The notes: generated by a model from the sequence alone, not told the origin. A stretch of 32,888 nucleotides of DNA from Scatosoma sp045576335 (GCA_045576335.1 JAZNGH010000026.1:1-32888), one strand, 5' to 3'; numbered from the stretch's first letter, positions 22,743-31,454 are shown. Numbers and translations: made by a program.

Positions 22743-23252
22743 ATGATGAATTATAAAACTCTCTATGAAAAAAGCGCGGCGTTTTATAACGCCCGTCCAA
22801 AAGCCAAGCGCGCGTTGTACGTTACAAACCTCGCGCTGACGGCCGTATTTTTTCTTGCCTATATCGCCCTTATTCTATGGGCTTTGATAGGCAAATTTCC
22901 CGTTTGGGATTGCGTGAAAATTCTCGGTATTCCCGCCTTATGCTTGGTGCTCGTGATAATTTTGCGGCTTATGATCGACCGTCCGCGCCCGTACAGCGCA
23001 GCAGGCGCAAGCATTGAGCCGTTGTTTTATAAAAAAAGCAAGGACAAGGAAAGCTTCCCCAGCCGTCACCTTGCGTGCGCGTTCGTGATTGCCGCCGTAT
23101 TTGCGCCCTATCTTCTTTGGGTGAGCTTGACGCTCGCGGCATTAGGTTTTTTACTTGGCTACGTCCGTTTCGCGCTCGGCGTCCATTATCCGTCCGACCT
23201 ACTCGGCGGTGCGGGACTGGGTATGCTTTGCGGATTATTGTTACTCATATAA
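22743..23252 (+). CDS. PAP2-family membrane phosphatase
   Basis: 169 residues. The three PAP2 signature blocks are present: RLMIDRPRPY (with Arg for the first Lys), SFPSRHLACAF, and RFALGVHYPSDLLGG with the catalytic His and Asp. About five hydrophobic segments place it in the cytoplasmic membrane with the active site outside. Such enzymes dephosphorylate undecaprenyl pyrophosphate or phosphatidic acid; the substrate is not decided by sequence. No Shine-Dalgarno sequence precedes either adjacent ATG (22743 or 22746), so it is leaderless or translated by readthrough. A TAATAT seven bases upstream has no good -35 partner. Confidence 0.85.
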   Translation: MMNYKTLYEKSAAFYNARPKAKRALYVTNLALTAVFFLAYIALILWALIGKFPVWDCVKILGIPALCLVLVIILRLMIDRPRPYSAAGASIEPLFYKKSKDKESFPSRHLACAFVIAAVFAPYLLWVSLTLAALGFLLGYVRFALGVHYPSDLLGGAGLGMLCGLLLLI

Positions 23253-23280
23253 AAAAGCGGCTGATGCAGCCGCTTTTTTA
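23251..23280. terminator. Bidirectional terminator between PAP2 and rsmA
   Basis: AAAAAAGCGGCTG - atg - CAGCCGCTTTTTT, a 13-bp stem overlapping the stop codons of both convergent genes. It ends the leftward metG operon and the PAP2 gene. Confidence 0.93.
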
Positions 23281-24117
23281 TATGAGTATTCCGTTGTCTA
23301 CGAGCGTGTCCGCGAGCTTTGCCAGCCGCTGTGGCGAAAGCGTTTCCCCTCTCGCCTTTTCCTCTACCCCCGCTTCGGCGAGGATTTTTTTTGCTGTTTC
23401 ACGGGAAACATTAAAGCAGTTAACGAGGTTGTTTTCCAGCGTTTTGCGCCTGTTCAAAAAGGCGCATTTGACCGCTTGGCGATAGGCTTTTTCGCTTTTC
23501 ACCGCAACCCTGCCCCGCTCAAAAGTGATTTTCACAACGGCGGAGTCGACGTTGGGGCGAGGATAAAAAAGATTGCGCGAAACGCGTTTGACAATCTTCG
23601 CGCTGCCCTTTAAGGCAATCGCCGCCGTGATAGAGCCGTACTCTGCCGTGCCCTCTTGCGCGCAAAAACGCTCGGCGACCTCTTCCTGTACCATAATGGA
23701 CAAGCCCTGCACCTTTTCGCTTTCCTCTAACAGCTTGGTGACGAGGGGCGTAGTGATATAATAGGGCAAATTGGCAACGACGGTGTATTCCCCGATCTCC
23801 GCTTCAAATTCTTTGAGGTTCATTTTATTAAAATCGCGGAAAATGACCTCGACGTTGTCCAAGCCCGACAGTGTTTCCGCCAAAACGGGTTGCAGCGTGC
23901 GGTCGATATCGAACGCGTAGACCCGTTTTGCCTGCTCGGCAATGGCGCGGGTGAGCGTACCTGCTCCGCAACCGATTTCCACCACCGTCGTGTCCTTATC
24001 AATACCCGAAGCGGTGACGATGGACGAAAGCAGGTTGGTGTCTGAAATAAAATTCTGTCCGAATTGTTTTTTGAATTGAAAGCCGTGCTTTTGCAGCACC
24101 GAACGCAAATCCTGCAT
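23278..24117 (-). CDS. rsmA: 16S rRNA dimethyladenosine transferase
   Basis: 279 residues. RsmA (KsgA) dimethylates two adjacent adenines near the 3' end of 16S rRNA during small-subunit assembly. SAM motif VVEIGCGAGTL (45-55), catalytic NLPYY (116-120), and FYPRPNVDSAVV in the C-terminal half. It is the last gene of the metG-tatD-radical SAM-rsmA operon, a common Bacillota arrangement, and starts 8 bp after the previous stop. Confidence 0.96.
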   Translation of the reverse strand: MQDLRSVLQKHGFQFKKQFGQNFISDTNLLSSIVTASGIDKDTTVVEIGCGAGTLTRAIAEQAKRVYAFDIDRTLQPVLAETLSGLDNVEVIFRDFNKMNLKEFEAEIGEYTVVANLPYYITTPLVTKLLEESEKVQGLSIMVQEEVAERFCAQEGTAEYGSITAAIALKGSAKIVKRVSRNLFYPRPNVDSAVVKITFERGRVAVKSEKAYRQAVKCAFLNRRKTLENNLVNCFNVSRETAKKILAEAGVEEKARGETLSPQRLAKLADTLVDNGILI

Positions 24118-24125
24118 ACAACCTC

Positions 24126-24986
24126 TTAACTATCCGTTATATAATTTCTAATATACAGCGGTACGTTTACGCTTTGCGCGAGGCATTTGCAAGCCTCAAC
24201 CTCTTCCTCGCCGATACAATCGACGATAGAAAAGCGGCAAGCGACGCCGTTTTTGCGGCAAAGCTTGGCAAATTCAATCATACCGTCAAAGCCTCTTACG
24301 CCAAATTGCGAACGGCAAATTTTTTGATACTTGTCCGAGCACGAGGCGTTGAGCGATACGTTGACGAAATCGATTTTGCCTTTGAGCTCGGGCACGATAT
24401 CGCGCTTATTGATAAGATTGCCCTGACCGTTGGTATTCAAGCGGGTTTTTAAGCCCTTTTCGTGGAAATAATCGCAAAGCGCAAGCATCTCCGCGACCTT
24501 ATAGGTAGGCTCGCCAAAACCACAGAACACCACTTCCTTAAAGCTGGTCAAATCGCCGAAGCCGTTTGCCGCCGCAATGACCTTTTCCACGGTGGGGTCG
24601 CCGTTTTTCAGCCATAAATAGTTGCCGTAATAGCTCGTGCGTTCGTTGCGCACGCAAAAATCACAGCCGTTGGAGCATTTGTTGGTCAAATTGACGTACA
24701 AATTCCCGTCCAAGGTATACAAATAAGTATCCTTGCGGTTTTCGTCCTTTTGCTGCTGCTTTTGATTGTTATTGTTCCCGCCCTGCTTTTTTTGTTTGTT
24801 CCCGTTTTGTTTTTGGGGTGTTTGCGCGGGCTGTTGCTTTTGCGCGTGTTGGACGGGCTGTTGCTGTTGCACGTTCTCGGTAGCAGGTTTATTTCCGCCG
24901 CCTTTACCGCGCTTTCTACGTCTACGGCGACCGCCGCCGTTTTGATTGTTGCCGCTTTGCGGCGTAAGATTTTTCGTTTCTTCCAT
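24126..24986 (-). CDS. TatD-associated radical SAM protein with disordered N-terminal extension
   Basis: 286 residues. Residues 1-85 are low complexity: Gly/Arg/Lys-rich (GGGRRRRRKRGKGGG), then long Gln/Asn-rich tracts. The radical SAM domain follows with the cluster motif C-x3-C-x2-C (C104, C108, C111), a glycine-rich SAM segment (VVFCGFGEPTYKV) and RLNTNGQGNL. It belongs to the group named for adjacency to tatD, its immediate upstream neighbour here. The reaction is not known to me. The basic extension suggests RNA or ribosome contact, which is inference. Confidence 0.85.
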   Translation of the reverse strand: MEETKNLTPQSGNNQNGGGRRRRRKRGKGGGNKPATENVQQQQPVQHAQKQQPAQTPQKQNGNKQKKQGGNNNNQKQQQKDENRKDTYLYTLDGNLYVNLTNKCSNGCDFCVRNERTSYYGNYLWLKNGDPTVEKVIAAANGFGDLTSFKEVVFCGFGEPTYKVAEMLALCDYFHEKGLKTRLNTNGQGNLINKRDIVPELKGKIDFVNVSLNASCSDKYQKICRSQFGVRGFDGMIEFAKLCRKNGVACRFSIVDCIGEEEVEACKCLAQSVNVPLYIRNYITDS

Positions 24987-24990
24987 AATT

Positions 24991-25776
24991 TTATACCATC
25001 TTAAAAAAGAGTTTTTCCGTATTCGTTTGGATTTGTTTTTGCAGTTCCTCTACGCAAACGCCTTTCAGCTCGGCAAGCCGTTCCACGACGAAGCGTACGT
25101 TTTTCGGCTCGTTGGGGAATACTCCGCGAAAGGGCGCGGGCGTGAGGTACGGGCAATCCGTTTCCGATAAAATGCGGTGGGCAGGTATGCGTTCAACGCT
25201 ATCCCAGACCTTTTTTGCGTTCTTGAAGGTGCAAGGTCCGCCAAAGGAAAAGCAAAGTCCCAGTCTTTCGAAATCCTCCGTCATTTCGGGGGAATACGAA
25301 TAGCAATGCATCAAGCCTCCGCGCCGAAGCAGCCCCGCGTTTTTTTGCAGAATTTCCAGCGTTTCCTTTGCGGCGTCGCGGCTGTGCAGTACGACGGGCA
25401 AGCCCGCTTTATCGGCAAGCAAAAGCTGTCTTTCAAACAGCTCCCGTTGCATTTCCTTGGGAGGATTGTCGTCGAAATGATAATCCAGACCTATCTCGCC
25501 CACGGCAACGCATTTTTCGTGGTTGCAAAGGCGTGCTATCTCGTCCAAATCGCCCTCTTTGTATTTGAACAGCTCGCTCGGGTGAAAGCCCGCGCAAAAA
25601 TATACGTTTGCAAACTGCTCGGAAAGTGCGGCGGCTTTTTGAGAGGAGGTCAAATCGAAGCCCGAACACACGATACGCAAAACGCCGTTTGCTTCGGCTT
25701 TTTGAACGACCGCTTCTACCCCGCCGTTTTCTTCAAATTCGTCGCCCGTAAGGTGACAGTGCGCGTCGATATACAT
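24991..25776 (-). CDS. tatD: TatD-family metal-dependent deoxyribonuclease
   Basis: 261 residues from the ATG at 25776, one base after the metG stop codon (TGATATG). TIM-barrel amidohydrolase-fold nuclease: YIDAHCHLTGDEF at the start (HxH metal site), VAVGEIGLDYHFDD, VVLHSRDA, HCYSYSPEM, and SETDCPYLTP near the end. Family members are 3'-5' exonucleases or act in DNA repair and RNA/DNA turnover. Conserved position between metG and rsmA is typical of Bacillota. Confidence 0.93.
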   Translation of the reverse strand: MYIDAHCHLTGDEFEENGGVEAVVQKAEANGVLRIVCSGFDLTSSQKAAALSEQFANVYFCAGFHPSELFKYKEGDLDEIARLCNHEKCVAVGEIGLDYHFDDNPPKEMQRELFERQLLLADKAGLPVVLHSRDAAKETLEILQKNAGLLRRGGLMHCYSYSPEMTEDFERLGLCFSFGGPCTFKNAKKVWDSVERIPAHRILSETDCPYLTPAPFRGVFPNEPKNVRFVVERLAELKGVCVEELQKQIQTNTEKLFFKMV

Positions 25777-25777
25777 A

Positions 25778-27739
25778 TCAGCCCAAAAGCGTGCCGCTTG
25801 CAACGTCCTTTTCGGGCACGATAAGCGCGAGGTTGCCGTTTTCGTCCTCTGCCGCCAAAATCATACCCTCGGAAAGGATACCGCAAACCTTTCTCGGCGC
25901 GAGGTTGGTGACGAACACGACCTTTTTCCCGACCATTTCTTCGGGGGAATAGTGCTTTGCAATACCCGAAACGACCGTGCGCGTTTCATCCCCGAATTTG
26001 ACCGTTTCTTTCAAGAGCTTGTTGGATTTTTCCACCTTTTCGCAAGCGACGATCTCGCCTACGCGGAGCTGTACCTTTACAAAATCGTCAAAGGTGATTT
26101 CGGGGGCTTTTTCCTTTTCGGGCTCTTCCGTTTTTTGCTCGGCTTTTTGCGCTTCGGCGATTTGCGCCGCGCGGATTTTTTCAATCTCGGGCGCGAGCGT
26201 TTTGAAATCGATACGCGCAAACAGGGGCGGCAGAGCCTTCACCGTCACGCTTTCGCGTGCGCCGAACGAAGCGCAAGCTTCCAGCGTTCTGCTTTCGCCG
26301 CCGAACGAGGCGAGGATTTTTTCGCTCGTTTCGGGCATAAAGCTGTCCAGAAGGCTCGCGCCGATTTGGATCGCTTCGGCGAGGTTGTACAGCACGTCGT
26401 TAAGACGGGCTTTTTTGCTCTCGTCCTTGGCAAGTGCCCAAGGCATGGTTTCGTCGATATATTTATTCGCGCGGCGGAAGAGCGTGAAAATTTCCGAAAT
26501 CGCGTCGGCGATACGAAGCTCGTCCGCTTTGGCGGTGACTTTCGCCGCAACGCCCGAAACGGTGGTCTTGAACTCCGCGTCGGGGTCTTGCCCGTTTTCT
26601 GTCAGGGATTTTTGCACCGTGCCGCCGAAATATTTATCTATCATGGCGACCGTACGGCTGACGAGGTTACCCAAAACGTTGGCAAGGTCGGTGTTGAAGC
26701 GTTCGGCAACCAGCTCCCACGTGATTTGACCGTCGTTATCAAAAGGCATTTCGTGCAGAACGAAATAGCGCACGGCGTCCACGCCGAAAAGCCGCGCCAA
26801 ATCGTCCGCGTAAATGACGTTGCCCTTGGATTTGCTCATTTTGCCGTCGCCCATCAAAAGCCAAGGATGCCCGAATACCTGCTTGGGCAAGGGCTCGCCG
26901 AGTGCCATTAGGAAAATGGGCCAGTAAATGGTGTGGAAACGCAAAATGTCCTTGCCGATCAAGTGCAAATCGGCGGGCCAGTATTTTTTATAGTTTTCGC
27001 CGTGATCGCCGTCCACGTCGTAGCCGATACCCGTGATATAGTTGGTGAGCGCGTCCAGCCATACGTATACCACGTGGCGGGAATCGAACTCTACGGGCAC
27101 GCCCCAAGTAAACGAGGTGCGCGATACGCAAAGGTCTTGCAGCCCTTTGAGCAAAAAGTTGTTCATCATCTCGTTTTTACGGGAAACGGGCTGGATAAAT
27201 TCGGGGTGGGTGTTGATGTGCTCGATCAAACGGTCGGCGTATTTGCTCATTTTGAAGAAATACGCTTCTTCCTTGGCGGGCTTGACCTCTCTGCCGCAAT
27301 CGGGGCATTTGCCCTCGACGAGCTGGCTTTCCGTCCAGAACGATTCGCAAGGCGTACAATACATACCCTCGTAGTAGCCTTTGTAGATATCCCCTTGGTC
27401 GTAGAACTTTTTGAAGATTTTGGACACCATTTTCACGTGGTCCTCGTCCGTCGTACGCATAAATTTATCGTAGGAAGTGCCGACGAGATCCCAAATGCCT
27501 TTGATATCGCCCGCGATATTATCGACGAACGCTTGGGGCGTTACGCCTGCCGCCGCCGCTTTCTCTTGAATTTTTTGACCGTGCTCGTCCGTACCCGTTT
27601 GGAAGAATACGTCGTAGCCTTGTTTACGCTTAAAACGCGCAATCGCGTCCGCAAGCACCGCTTCGTAGGTGTTGCCGATATGGGGCTTGCCCGAGGTGTA
27701 CGCAATCGCCGTCGTGATATAATAGGGTTTGTTTGCCAT
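25778..27739 (-). CDS. metG: Methionyl-tRNA synthetase
   Basis: 653 residues. Class I synthetase charging tRNA-Met. HIGH-type motif PHIGN (19-23), zinc knuckle cysteines C128, C131, C145 and C148, and KMSKS (300-304). The C-terminal OB-fold tRNA-binding/dimerisation domain (ITFDDFVKVQLRVGEIV onward) is present. A Lys/Glu-rich linker (about 510-540) joins the two. AAGGAG lies 7 nt before the ATG. First gene of the metG-tatD-radical SAM-rsmA operon. Confidence 0.97.
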   Translation of the reverse strand: MANKPYYITTAIAYTSGKPHIGNTYEAVLADAIARFKRKQGYDVFFQTGTDEHGQKIQEKAAAAGVTPQAFVDNIAGDIKGIWDLVGTSYDKFMRTTDEDHVKMVSKIFKKFYDQGDIYKGYYEGMYCTPCESFWTESQLVEGKCPDCGREVKPAKEEAYFFKMSKYADRLIEHINTHPEFIQPVSRKNEMMNNFLLKGLQDLCVSRTSFTWGVPVEFDSRHVVYVWLDALTNYITGIGYDVDGDHGENYKKYWPADLHLIGKDILRFHTIYWPIFLMALGEPLPKQVFGHPWLLMGDGKMSKSKGNVIYADDLARLFGVDAVRYFVLHEMPFDNDGQITWELVAERFNTDLANVLGNLVSRTVAMIDKYFGGTVQKSLTENGQDPDAEFKTTVSGVAAKVTAKADELRIADAISEIFTLFRRANKYIDETMPWALAKDESKKARLNDVLYNLAEAIQIGASLLDSFMPETSEKILASFGGESRTLEACASFGARESVTVKALPPLFARIDFKTLAPEIEKIRAAQIAEAQKAEQKTEEPEKEKAPEITFDDFVKVQLRVGEIVACEKVEKSNKLLKETVKFGDETRTVVSGIAKHYSPEEMVGKKVVFVTNLAPRKVCGILSEGMILAAEDENGNLALIVPEKDVASGTLLG

Positions 27740-27771
27740 AAAACGCTCCTTGTACTACTTAATTCCTTTGT

Positions 27772-27800
27772 ATTATACAACTTTTCAAACAAAAAGTAAA
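27772..27800 (-). promoter_or_regulatory. metG operon promoter
   Basis: On the complement: TTTACT (27795-27800), 17-nt spacer, TATAAT (27772-27777). The leader is about 30 nt. Same -35 variant as the ferredoxin promoter. Confidence 0.72.
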
Positions 27801-27810
27801 ACGTTTTGCG

Positions 27811-27842
27811 CCACCCGCGCGCGTTTTATCGCGCGCGGGTGG
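27811..27842. repeat. GC-rich perfect inverted repeat between metG and spmA
   Basis: CCACCCGCGCGCG and CGCGCGCGGGTGG form a perfect 13-bp stem around a 6-base loop. It lies just upstream of the metG -35 box and about 45 bp from spmA. There is no T run, so it is not an obvious terminator. It could be a regulatory site or an insulating hairpin. Confidence 0.6.
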
Positions 27843-27887
27843 GGGATTGACGGTATTTTCTTGCAAAGCCGTGCATATATTTATGCT

Positions 27888-28499
27888 ATGAATATCCTTT
27901 TTGCTACCGTTTTTATTCTTTCCGCGGCGATTTTGCTCTTTATCTCGCCCGACAGCTTTTTAACCGCGCTTTTAGAAGCCTCTTCCAAAAGCGCAACGCT
28001 TTGCGTTTCCCTGCTCGCCACCTATTCGGTGTGGCTGGGTCTTATGCAGGTTTGGGAGGACAGCGGCGTTTCCCGCGCGGTGTCCCGCCTCTTAAAGCCC
28101 GCCGCGAAAAAGCTGTTCAAAACGGACGACGAAGAAACGCTCAACGCCGTGGCAATGAACGCCTCCGTCAACCTCTTGGGCATTTCGGGCGCGGCGACCC
28201 CGTACGGAATCCGCGCGGCACTGCTCCTTGACAAATCCCCCCAAGCCGACCACGCCTCGGCTATGCTGTTCGTTATCAACGCCACGTCCATTCAGCTTTT
28301 GCCCACCTCGATTATCGGTATCCGTACCGCGCTAAAAAGCGTTGCGCCCGCGGATATCGTGCTTCCTACCCTCATTACCACCGCGTTTTCCACGCTCTTG
28401 GGCGTGCTTTTGGTATACGCGCTTATTCCGCCAAAACGCGCCAAGCGCGCCGCAAAAAACGGCGCGGTATTTCTTGAAAGAAGGGGGGCAGGTATTTGA
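27888..28499 (+). CDS. spmA: Spore maturation protein A
   Basis: 203 residues. Membrane protein of the nucleoside-recognition (gate) family, with about five hydrophobic segments. Conserved AMNASVNLLGISGAATPYG and FVINATSIQLLPT. With SpmB it promotes spore core dehydration in Bacillus and Clostridium, although homologues also occur in non-spore-formers. The start at 27888 gives a normal SpmA N-terminus; no ribosome binding site is visible. A TATATT six bases upstream could give a leaderless mRNA but has no clear -35 box. Confidence 0.9.
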   Translation: MNILFATVFILSAAILLFISPDSFLTALLEASSKSATLCVSLLATYSVWLGLMQVWEDSGVSRAVSRLLKPAAKKLFKTDDEETLNAVAMNASVNLLGISGAATPYGIRAALLLDKSPQADHASAMLFVINATSIQLLPTSIIGIRTALKSVAPADIVLPTLITTAFSTLLGVLLVYALIPPKRAKRAAKNGAVFLERRGAGI

Positions 28500-29014
28500 T
28501 GAATTACATTCTCGCGCTTTGCATACCCCTGCTTTTTCTGCTTTCTTTTGTGTTTGCGCTCTATAAAAAGGTACGCGTATTCGACAGCTTCACGACGGGC
28601 GTTAAAGGCGCAATACCCCTTATCACCTCCATTTTTCCCTATATCGCCGCCGTCACAATGCTGACCAAGCTTTTGGAGGTGAGCGGCTTGGAAACGCAAA
28701 TCACGGGCTGGCTTGCGCCACTCTTTTCCGCCGTCGGCGTCCCGCAAGAAATCGCGCCGCTCGTCTTTATCAAGCCGCTTTCGGGGAACGGGTCTATCGT
28801 CGTGCTTTCGGAAATTTTCAGCCGCTACGGCGTGGATAGCTATATCGCCCGTTGCGCTTGCGTTGCCTACGGCTCTTCCGAAACGATTTTTTATATCGGC
28901 GCGGTGTATTTTGCAGGGTTAAAGAGAAAAAAACTCACACTCGCACTTTTTATTTCTCTGTTTTCTTACGTTTGTTCGGTCATTCTATGCTGCTTTTTAT
29001 GTCAATTTATGTGA
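28499..29014 (+). CDS. spmB: Spore maturation protein B
   Basis: 171 residues from the ATG at 28499, which overlaps the spmA stop (TGATG). GGGGGGCAGGT just upstream acts as ribosome binding site. Membrane protein of the same family as SpmA: FDSFTTGVKGAIPLITSIFPYIAAVTML, then FIKPLSGNGSIVVLSEIF and AYGSSETIFYI (in pieces). It acts with SpmA in spore maturation. The pair is co-translated. Confidence 0.92.
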   Translation: MNYILALCIPLLFLLSFVFALYKKVRVFDSFTTGVKGAIPLITSIFPYIAAVTMLTKLLEVSGLETQITGWLAPLFSAVGVPQEIAPLVFIKPLSGNGSIVVLSEIFSRYGVDSYIARCACVAYGSSETIFYIGAVYFAGLKRKKLTLALFISLFSYVCSVILCCFLCQFM

Positions 29015-29119
29015 AAATTTTACAAAATAACACATAAGCCGTGTAAATATGTTCAAATGTAACATTTTTTGCAAAATCGTATTGCTTTTTAAGAAGAAAA
29101 AAATTTTTACATAATTTTC

Positions 29120-29148
29120 TTTACTTTTTTGTGTGGGCGTGATAAAAT
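29120..29148 (+). promoter_or_regulatory. Promoter of an orphan small RNA
   Basis: TTTACT (29120-29125), 17-nt spacer, TAAAAT (29143-29148), with TG ahead of the -10 box by one base. It matches the style of the ferredoxin and metG promoters. No coding region follows on this strand. Confidence 0.65.
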
Positions 29149-29154
29149 ATACTT

Positions 29155-29262
29155 GTAAATCGGTTGGGGACAGCCGAGATAAAACAGCTCATCATTTTCC
29201 CCCTTATCATATAGGTAGACGCCTTGGGATTGCAAAATCCCGAGGCGTCTATCATTTTTATT
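29155..29262 (+). ncRNA. Candidate orphan small RNA between spmB and glmM
   Basis: About 105 nt with its own promoter and terminator and no reading frame of note. A 6-bp hairpin (29160-29165 with 29172-29177) has the loop GGGGAC. That loop can pair with UCCCC at 29198-29202, which would make a pseudoknot. The 3' end is a 16-bp terminator stem with a GCAA tetraloop (29216-29231 with 29236-29251). Possible identities: a trans-acting sRNA, a riboswitch whose gene was lost, or the processed 3' end of spmAB mRNA. No known family recognised. Confidence 0.5.
29216..29262 (+). terminator. Strong terminator of the orphan RNA
   Basis: 16-bp stem with one T-G pair, GCAA loop, then TCATTTTTATT on the + strand. 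On the complement the wobble becomes a mismatch and the T run is missing, so its direction is rightward. The T run reaches the glmM stop codon. Confidence 0.85.
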
Positions 29263-30628
29263 ACGTTTGTTCGTGTCCGCGCGATTGCATTGCGGAAACG
29301 ATTTGTCCTACGCACTTTTCACATTCGGCGAGCGTTTCCGCTTCCACCATCACCCGCACGAGCGGCTCTGTGCCCGACGGTCGAACGAGGACGCGTCCGC
29401 TGCCTTGCAGGTCTTTTTCGGCCGCTTGGATTGCCGCAAGCACGTATTCGTCGTTTACCGCTGCTTTTTTATCCTTGACGCGTACGTTTTTAAGGACTTG
29501 CGGATACACACGCATAGGCGCGACAAGCGCGGAAAGCGGGCGTTTTTTATCCAGCATGGCTTCCATAATTTTCAGGCTGGTCAGCAAGCCGTCACCCGTC
29601 GTGGCATACTTGGAAAAAATGATATGTCCCGATTGCTCGCCGCCGAGCGAGTACCCACCGCTTGCCATACGCTCGTAGACGTATTTATCGCCGACGGGCG
29701 TTTTTTCGTAAGCAACGCCGAGTTCGTCCAACGCCTTGTACAAACCGAAGTTAGACATCACGGTCGTAACGACGGTGTTTTTCAAAAGCTCGCCCTTTTC
29801 TTTGAGGTAGCTGGCGTACAGATACAGGATTTGGTCGCCGTCCACGGCGTTGCCCTTTTCGTCCACGCACAGACAGCGGTCGGCGTCGCCGTCGTAGGCA
29901 AAACCGATATCCAAGCCCTTTTCCACGACGAATTTTTGTAAATTTTCAATATGCGTCGAGCCTACGCCCGCATTGATGTTCGTGCCGTCGGGTTCTACGC
30001 CCGTTACGAACGTCGTCGCGCCCAATGCGTCAAACACCGCTTTGGCGATATTCCACGCGCTGCCGTTGGCGCAATCCAAACCCACTTTAAGCCCCTTGAA
30101 GCTGTACACGCCGAGAGAGATGAGATAGCCTACGTAACGGTTTCTGCCCGCGACGTAATCCACCGTCCTGCCGATATTTGCGCGCTTGGCGCGCGGGAGC
30201 TGTTCGCCGTCGTTCATTTTGTCAAGGTCGGCTTCGATACGCGCTATCGTTTCCTCGTCCATTTTTTCGCCCTGTGCGTTGAAAAGCTTGATACCGTTGT
30301 CGTAAAAAGGGTTATGGCTGGCAGAAATCATAATCCCGCAATCAAAGCCGTCCGTGCGTACCACGTATGCGACGGACGGGGTTGTAGTGACGTGTAAAAG
30401 GTACGCATCCGCGCCCGAAGCGACAATCCCGCCCGCAAGCGCGTATTCAAACATATACCCCGAACGCCGCGTGTCCTTGCCGATTACAATACGGGCTTTT
30501 TCGCCCGTGTTTTTCTTTTGCTCGCTTAAATAGTAGCCTAAAAATCTGCCTATGCGAAAGGCGTGCTCCGCCGTCAGGTTCTCGTTGGCCTCGCCACGGA
30601 ACCCGTCCGTTCCAAAATATTTACCCAT
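29261..30628 (-). CDS. glmM: Phosphoglucosamine mutase
   Basis: 455 residues. Converts glucosamine-6-phosphate to glucosamine-1-phosphate for peptidoglycan precursors. FGTDGFRG at the start, the phospho-serine S104 in ISASHNP, the metal site DGDADR (246-251), sugar-binding GGEQSGH, and the phosphate-binding RPSGTEP near the end. GAGGAAA lies 6-8 nt before the ATG. It follows a GlmU-like beta-helix gene in the same direction, which fits a UDP-GlcNAc pathway pairing. Confidence 0.96.
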   Translation of the reverse strand: MGKYFGTDGFRGEANENLTAEHAFRIGRFLGYYLSEQKKNTGEKARIVIGKDTRRSGYMFEYALAGGIVASGADAYLLHVTTTPSVAYVVRTDGFDCGIMISASHNPFYDNGIKLFNAQGEKMDEETIARIEADLDKMNDGEQLPRAKRANIGRTVDYVAGRNRYVGYLISLGVYSFKGLKVGLDCANGSAWNIAKAVFDALGATTFVTGVEPDGTNINAGVGSTHIENLQKFVVEKGLDIGFAYDGDADRCLCVDEKGNAVDGDQILYLYASYLKEKGELLKNTVVTTVMSNFGLYKALDELGVAYEKTPVGDKYVYERMASGGYSLGGEQSGHIIFSKYATTGDGLLTSLKIMEAMLDKKRPLSALVAPMRVYPQVLKNVRVKDKKAAVNDEYVLAAIQAAEKDLQGSGRVLVRPSGTEPLVRVMVEAETLAECEKCVGQIVSAMQSRGHEQT

Positions 30629-30682
30629 TGTTATTTCCTCTTATTTCTCTTATTTTTTCGCCGCGCCGTTTCGGCTTTTTTA

Positions 30683-31342
30683 TTATATGATTTCCGTTTG
30701 TTTTCCGTCTTGTTTGTAAATATGGTTTTCCTTGACCGTGCCACGCACACAGGACAGGGGGTAAATACGCGCGTTTTTGCCGACTATCGTGCCGGGGTTG
30801 AGCACACTGTTACAGCCCACTTCTACGAAATCGCCGAGCATTGCCCCCACTTTTTTCCTGCCCGTGTCTATGCTTTCGTTGCCGTCTTTTATAACGACGG
30901 GCGTTTTGTCCGACTTGACGTTGGACGTGATTGCACCCGCGCCCATATGCGCCTTGTAGCCCAAAATGCTGTCGCCTACGTAGTTGAAATGCGGCACTTG
31001 CGCGCCGTCGAATAAGACGGTGTTTTTCAACTCCACAGAGTTCCCAACCACACAGTTTTCGCCGATCAGTACGCCGCCGCGAATAAACGCGCAATGCCGA
31101 ATTTCGCTGCCCGCGCCGATAATGCACGGCGGATTGATTTGCGCCGTGGGCGCAATCATCGCACTTTTTTCTACCCATACCCCGTCTGCAAGTTTCCTAT
31201 AACGGGATTTGTCGAGCTTTTCCCCAAGCTCCAAGATTTGCGTTTTCAAACCCGATAACGCTTCCCAAGGATAGACAAAGCTCGACAAATAATCGCCTGC
31301 CTGCGTATGCGACAGGTCAAATAAATCCTTAATTTTGTACAT
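30683..31342 (-). CDS. Left-handed beta-helix (hexapeptide) protein, GlmU C-terminal-like
   Basis: 219 residues. After a ~60-residue helical start it shows hexapeptide repeats: VEKSAMIAPTAQINPPCIIG, IRHCAFIRGGVLIGENCVVG, VPHFNYVGDSILGYKAHMGAG (each in part). It resembles the acetyltransferase half of GlmU, including the HFNYVGDS segment, but has no N-terminal uridylyltransferase domain. It is often labelled UDP-GlcNAc pyrophosphorylase, which the missing domain does not support; an acetyltransferase or other sugar-nucleotide role is more likely. GAGGAAA precedes the ATG, and glmM follows directly. Confidence 0.78.
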   Translation of the reverse strand: MYKIKDLFDLSHTQAGDYLSSFVYPWEALSGLKTQILELGEKLDKSRYRKLADGVWVEKSAMIAPTAQINPPCIIGAGSEIRHCAFIRGGVLIGENCVVGNSVELKNTVLFDGAQVPHFNYVGDSILGYKAHMGAGAITSNVKSDKTPVVIKDGNESIDTGRKKVGAMLGDFVEVGCNSVLNPGTIVGKNARIYPLSCVRGTVKENHIYKQDGKQTEII

Positions 31343-31454
31343 TTAATTTCCTCTTATTTTATTATTTCCTTTGCGCGCCCCACTTTAACGGCGTAAAAAA
31401 GCGTTTGCGCGTAAATTCCTACCGTTTATTATATTCCTTTCAGAAAAAAATTGC

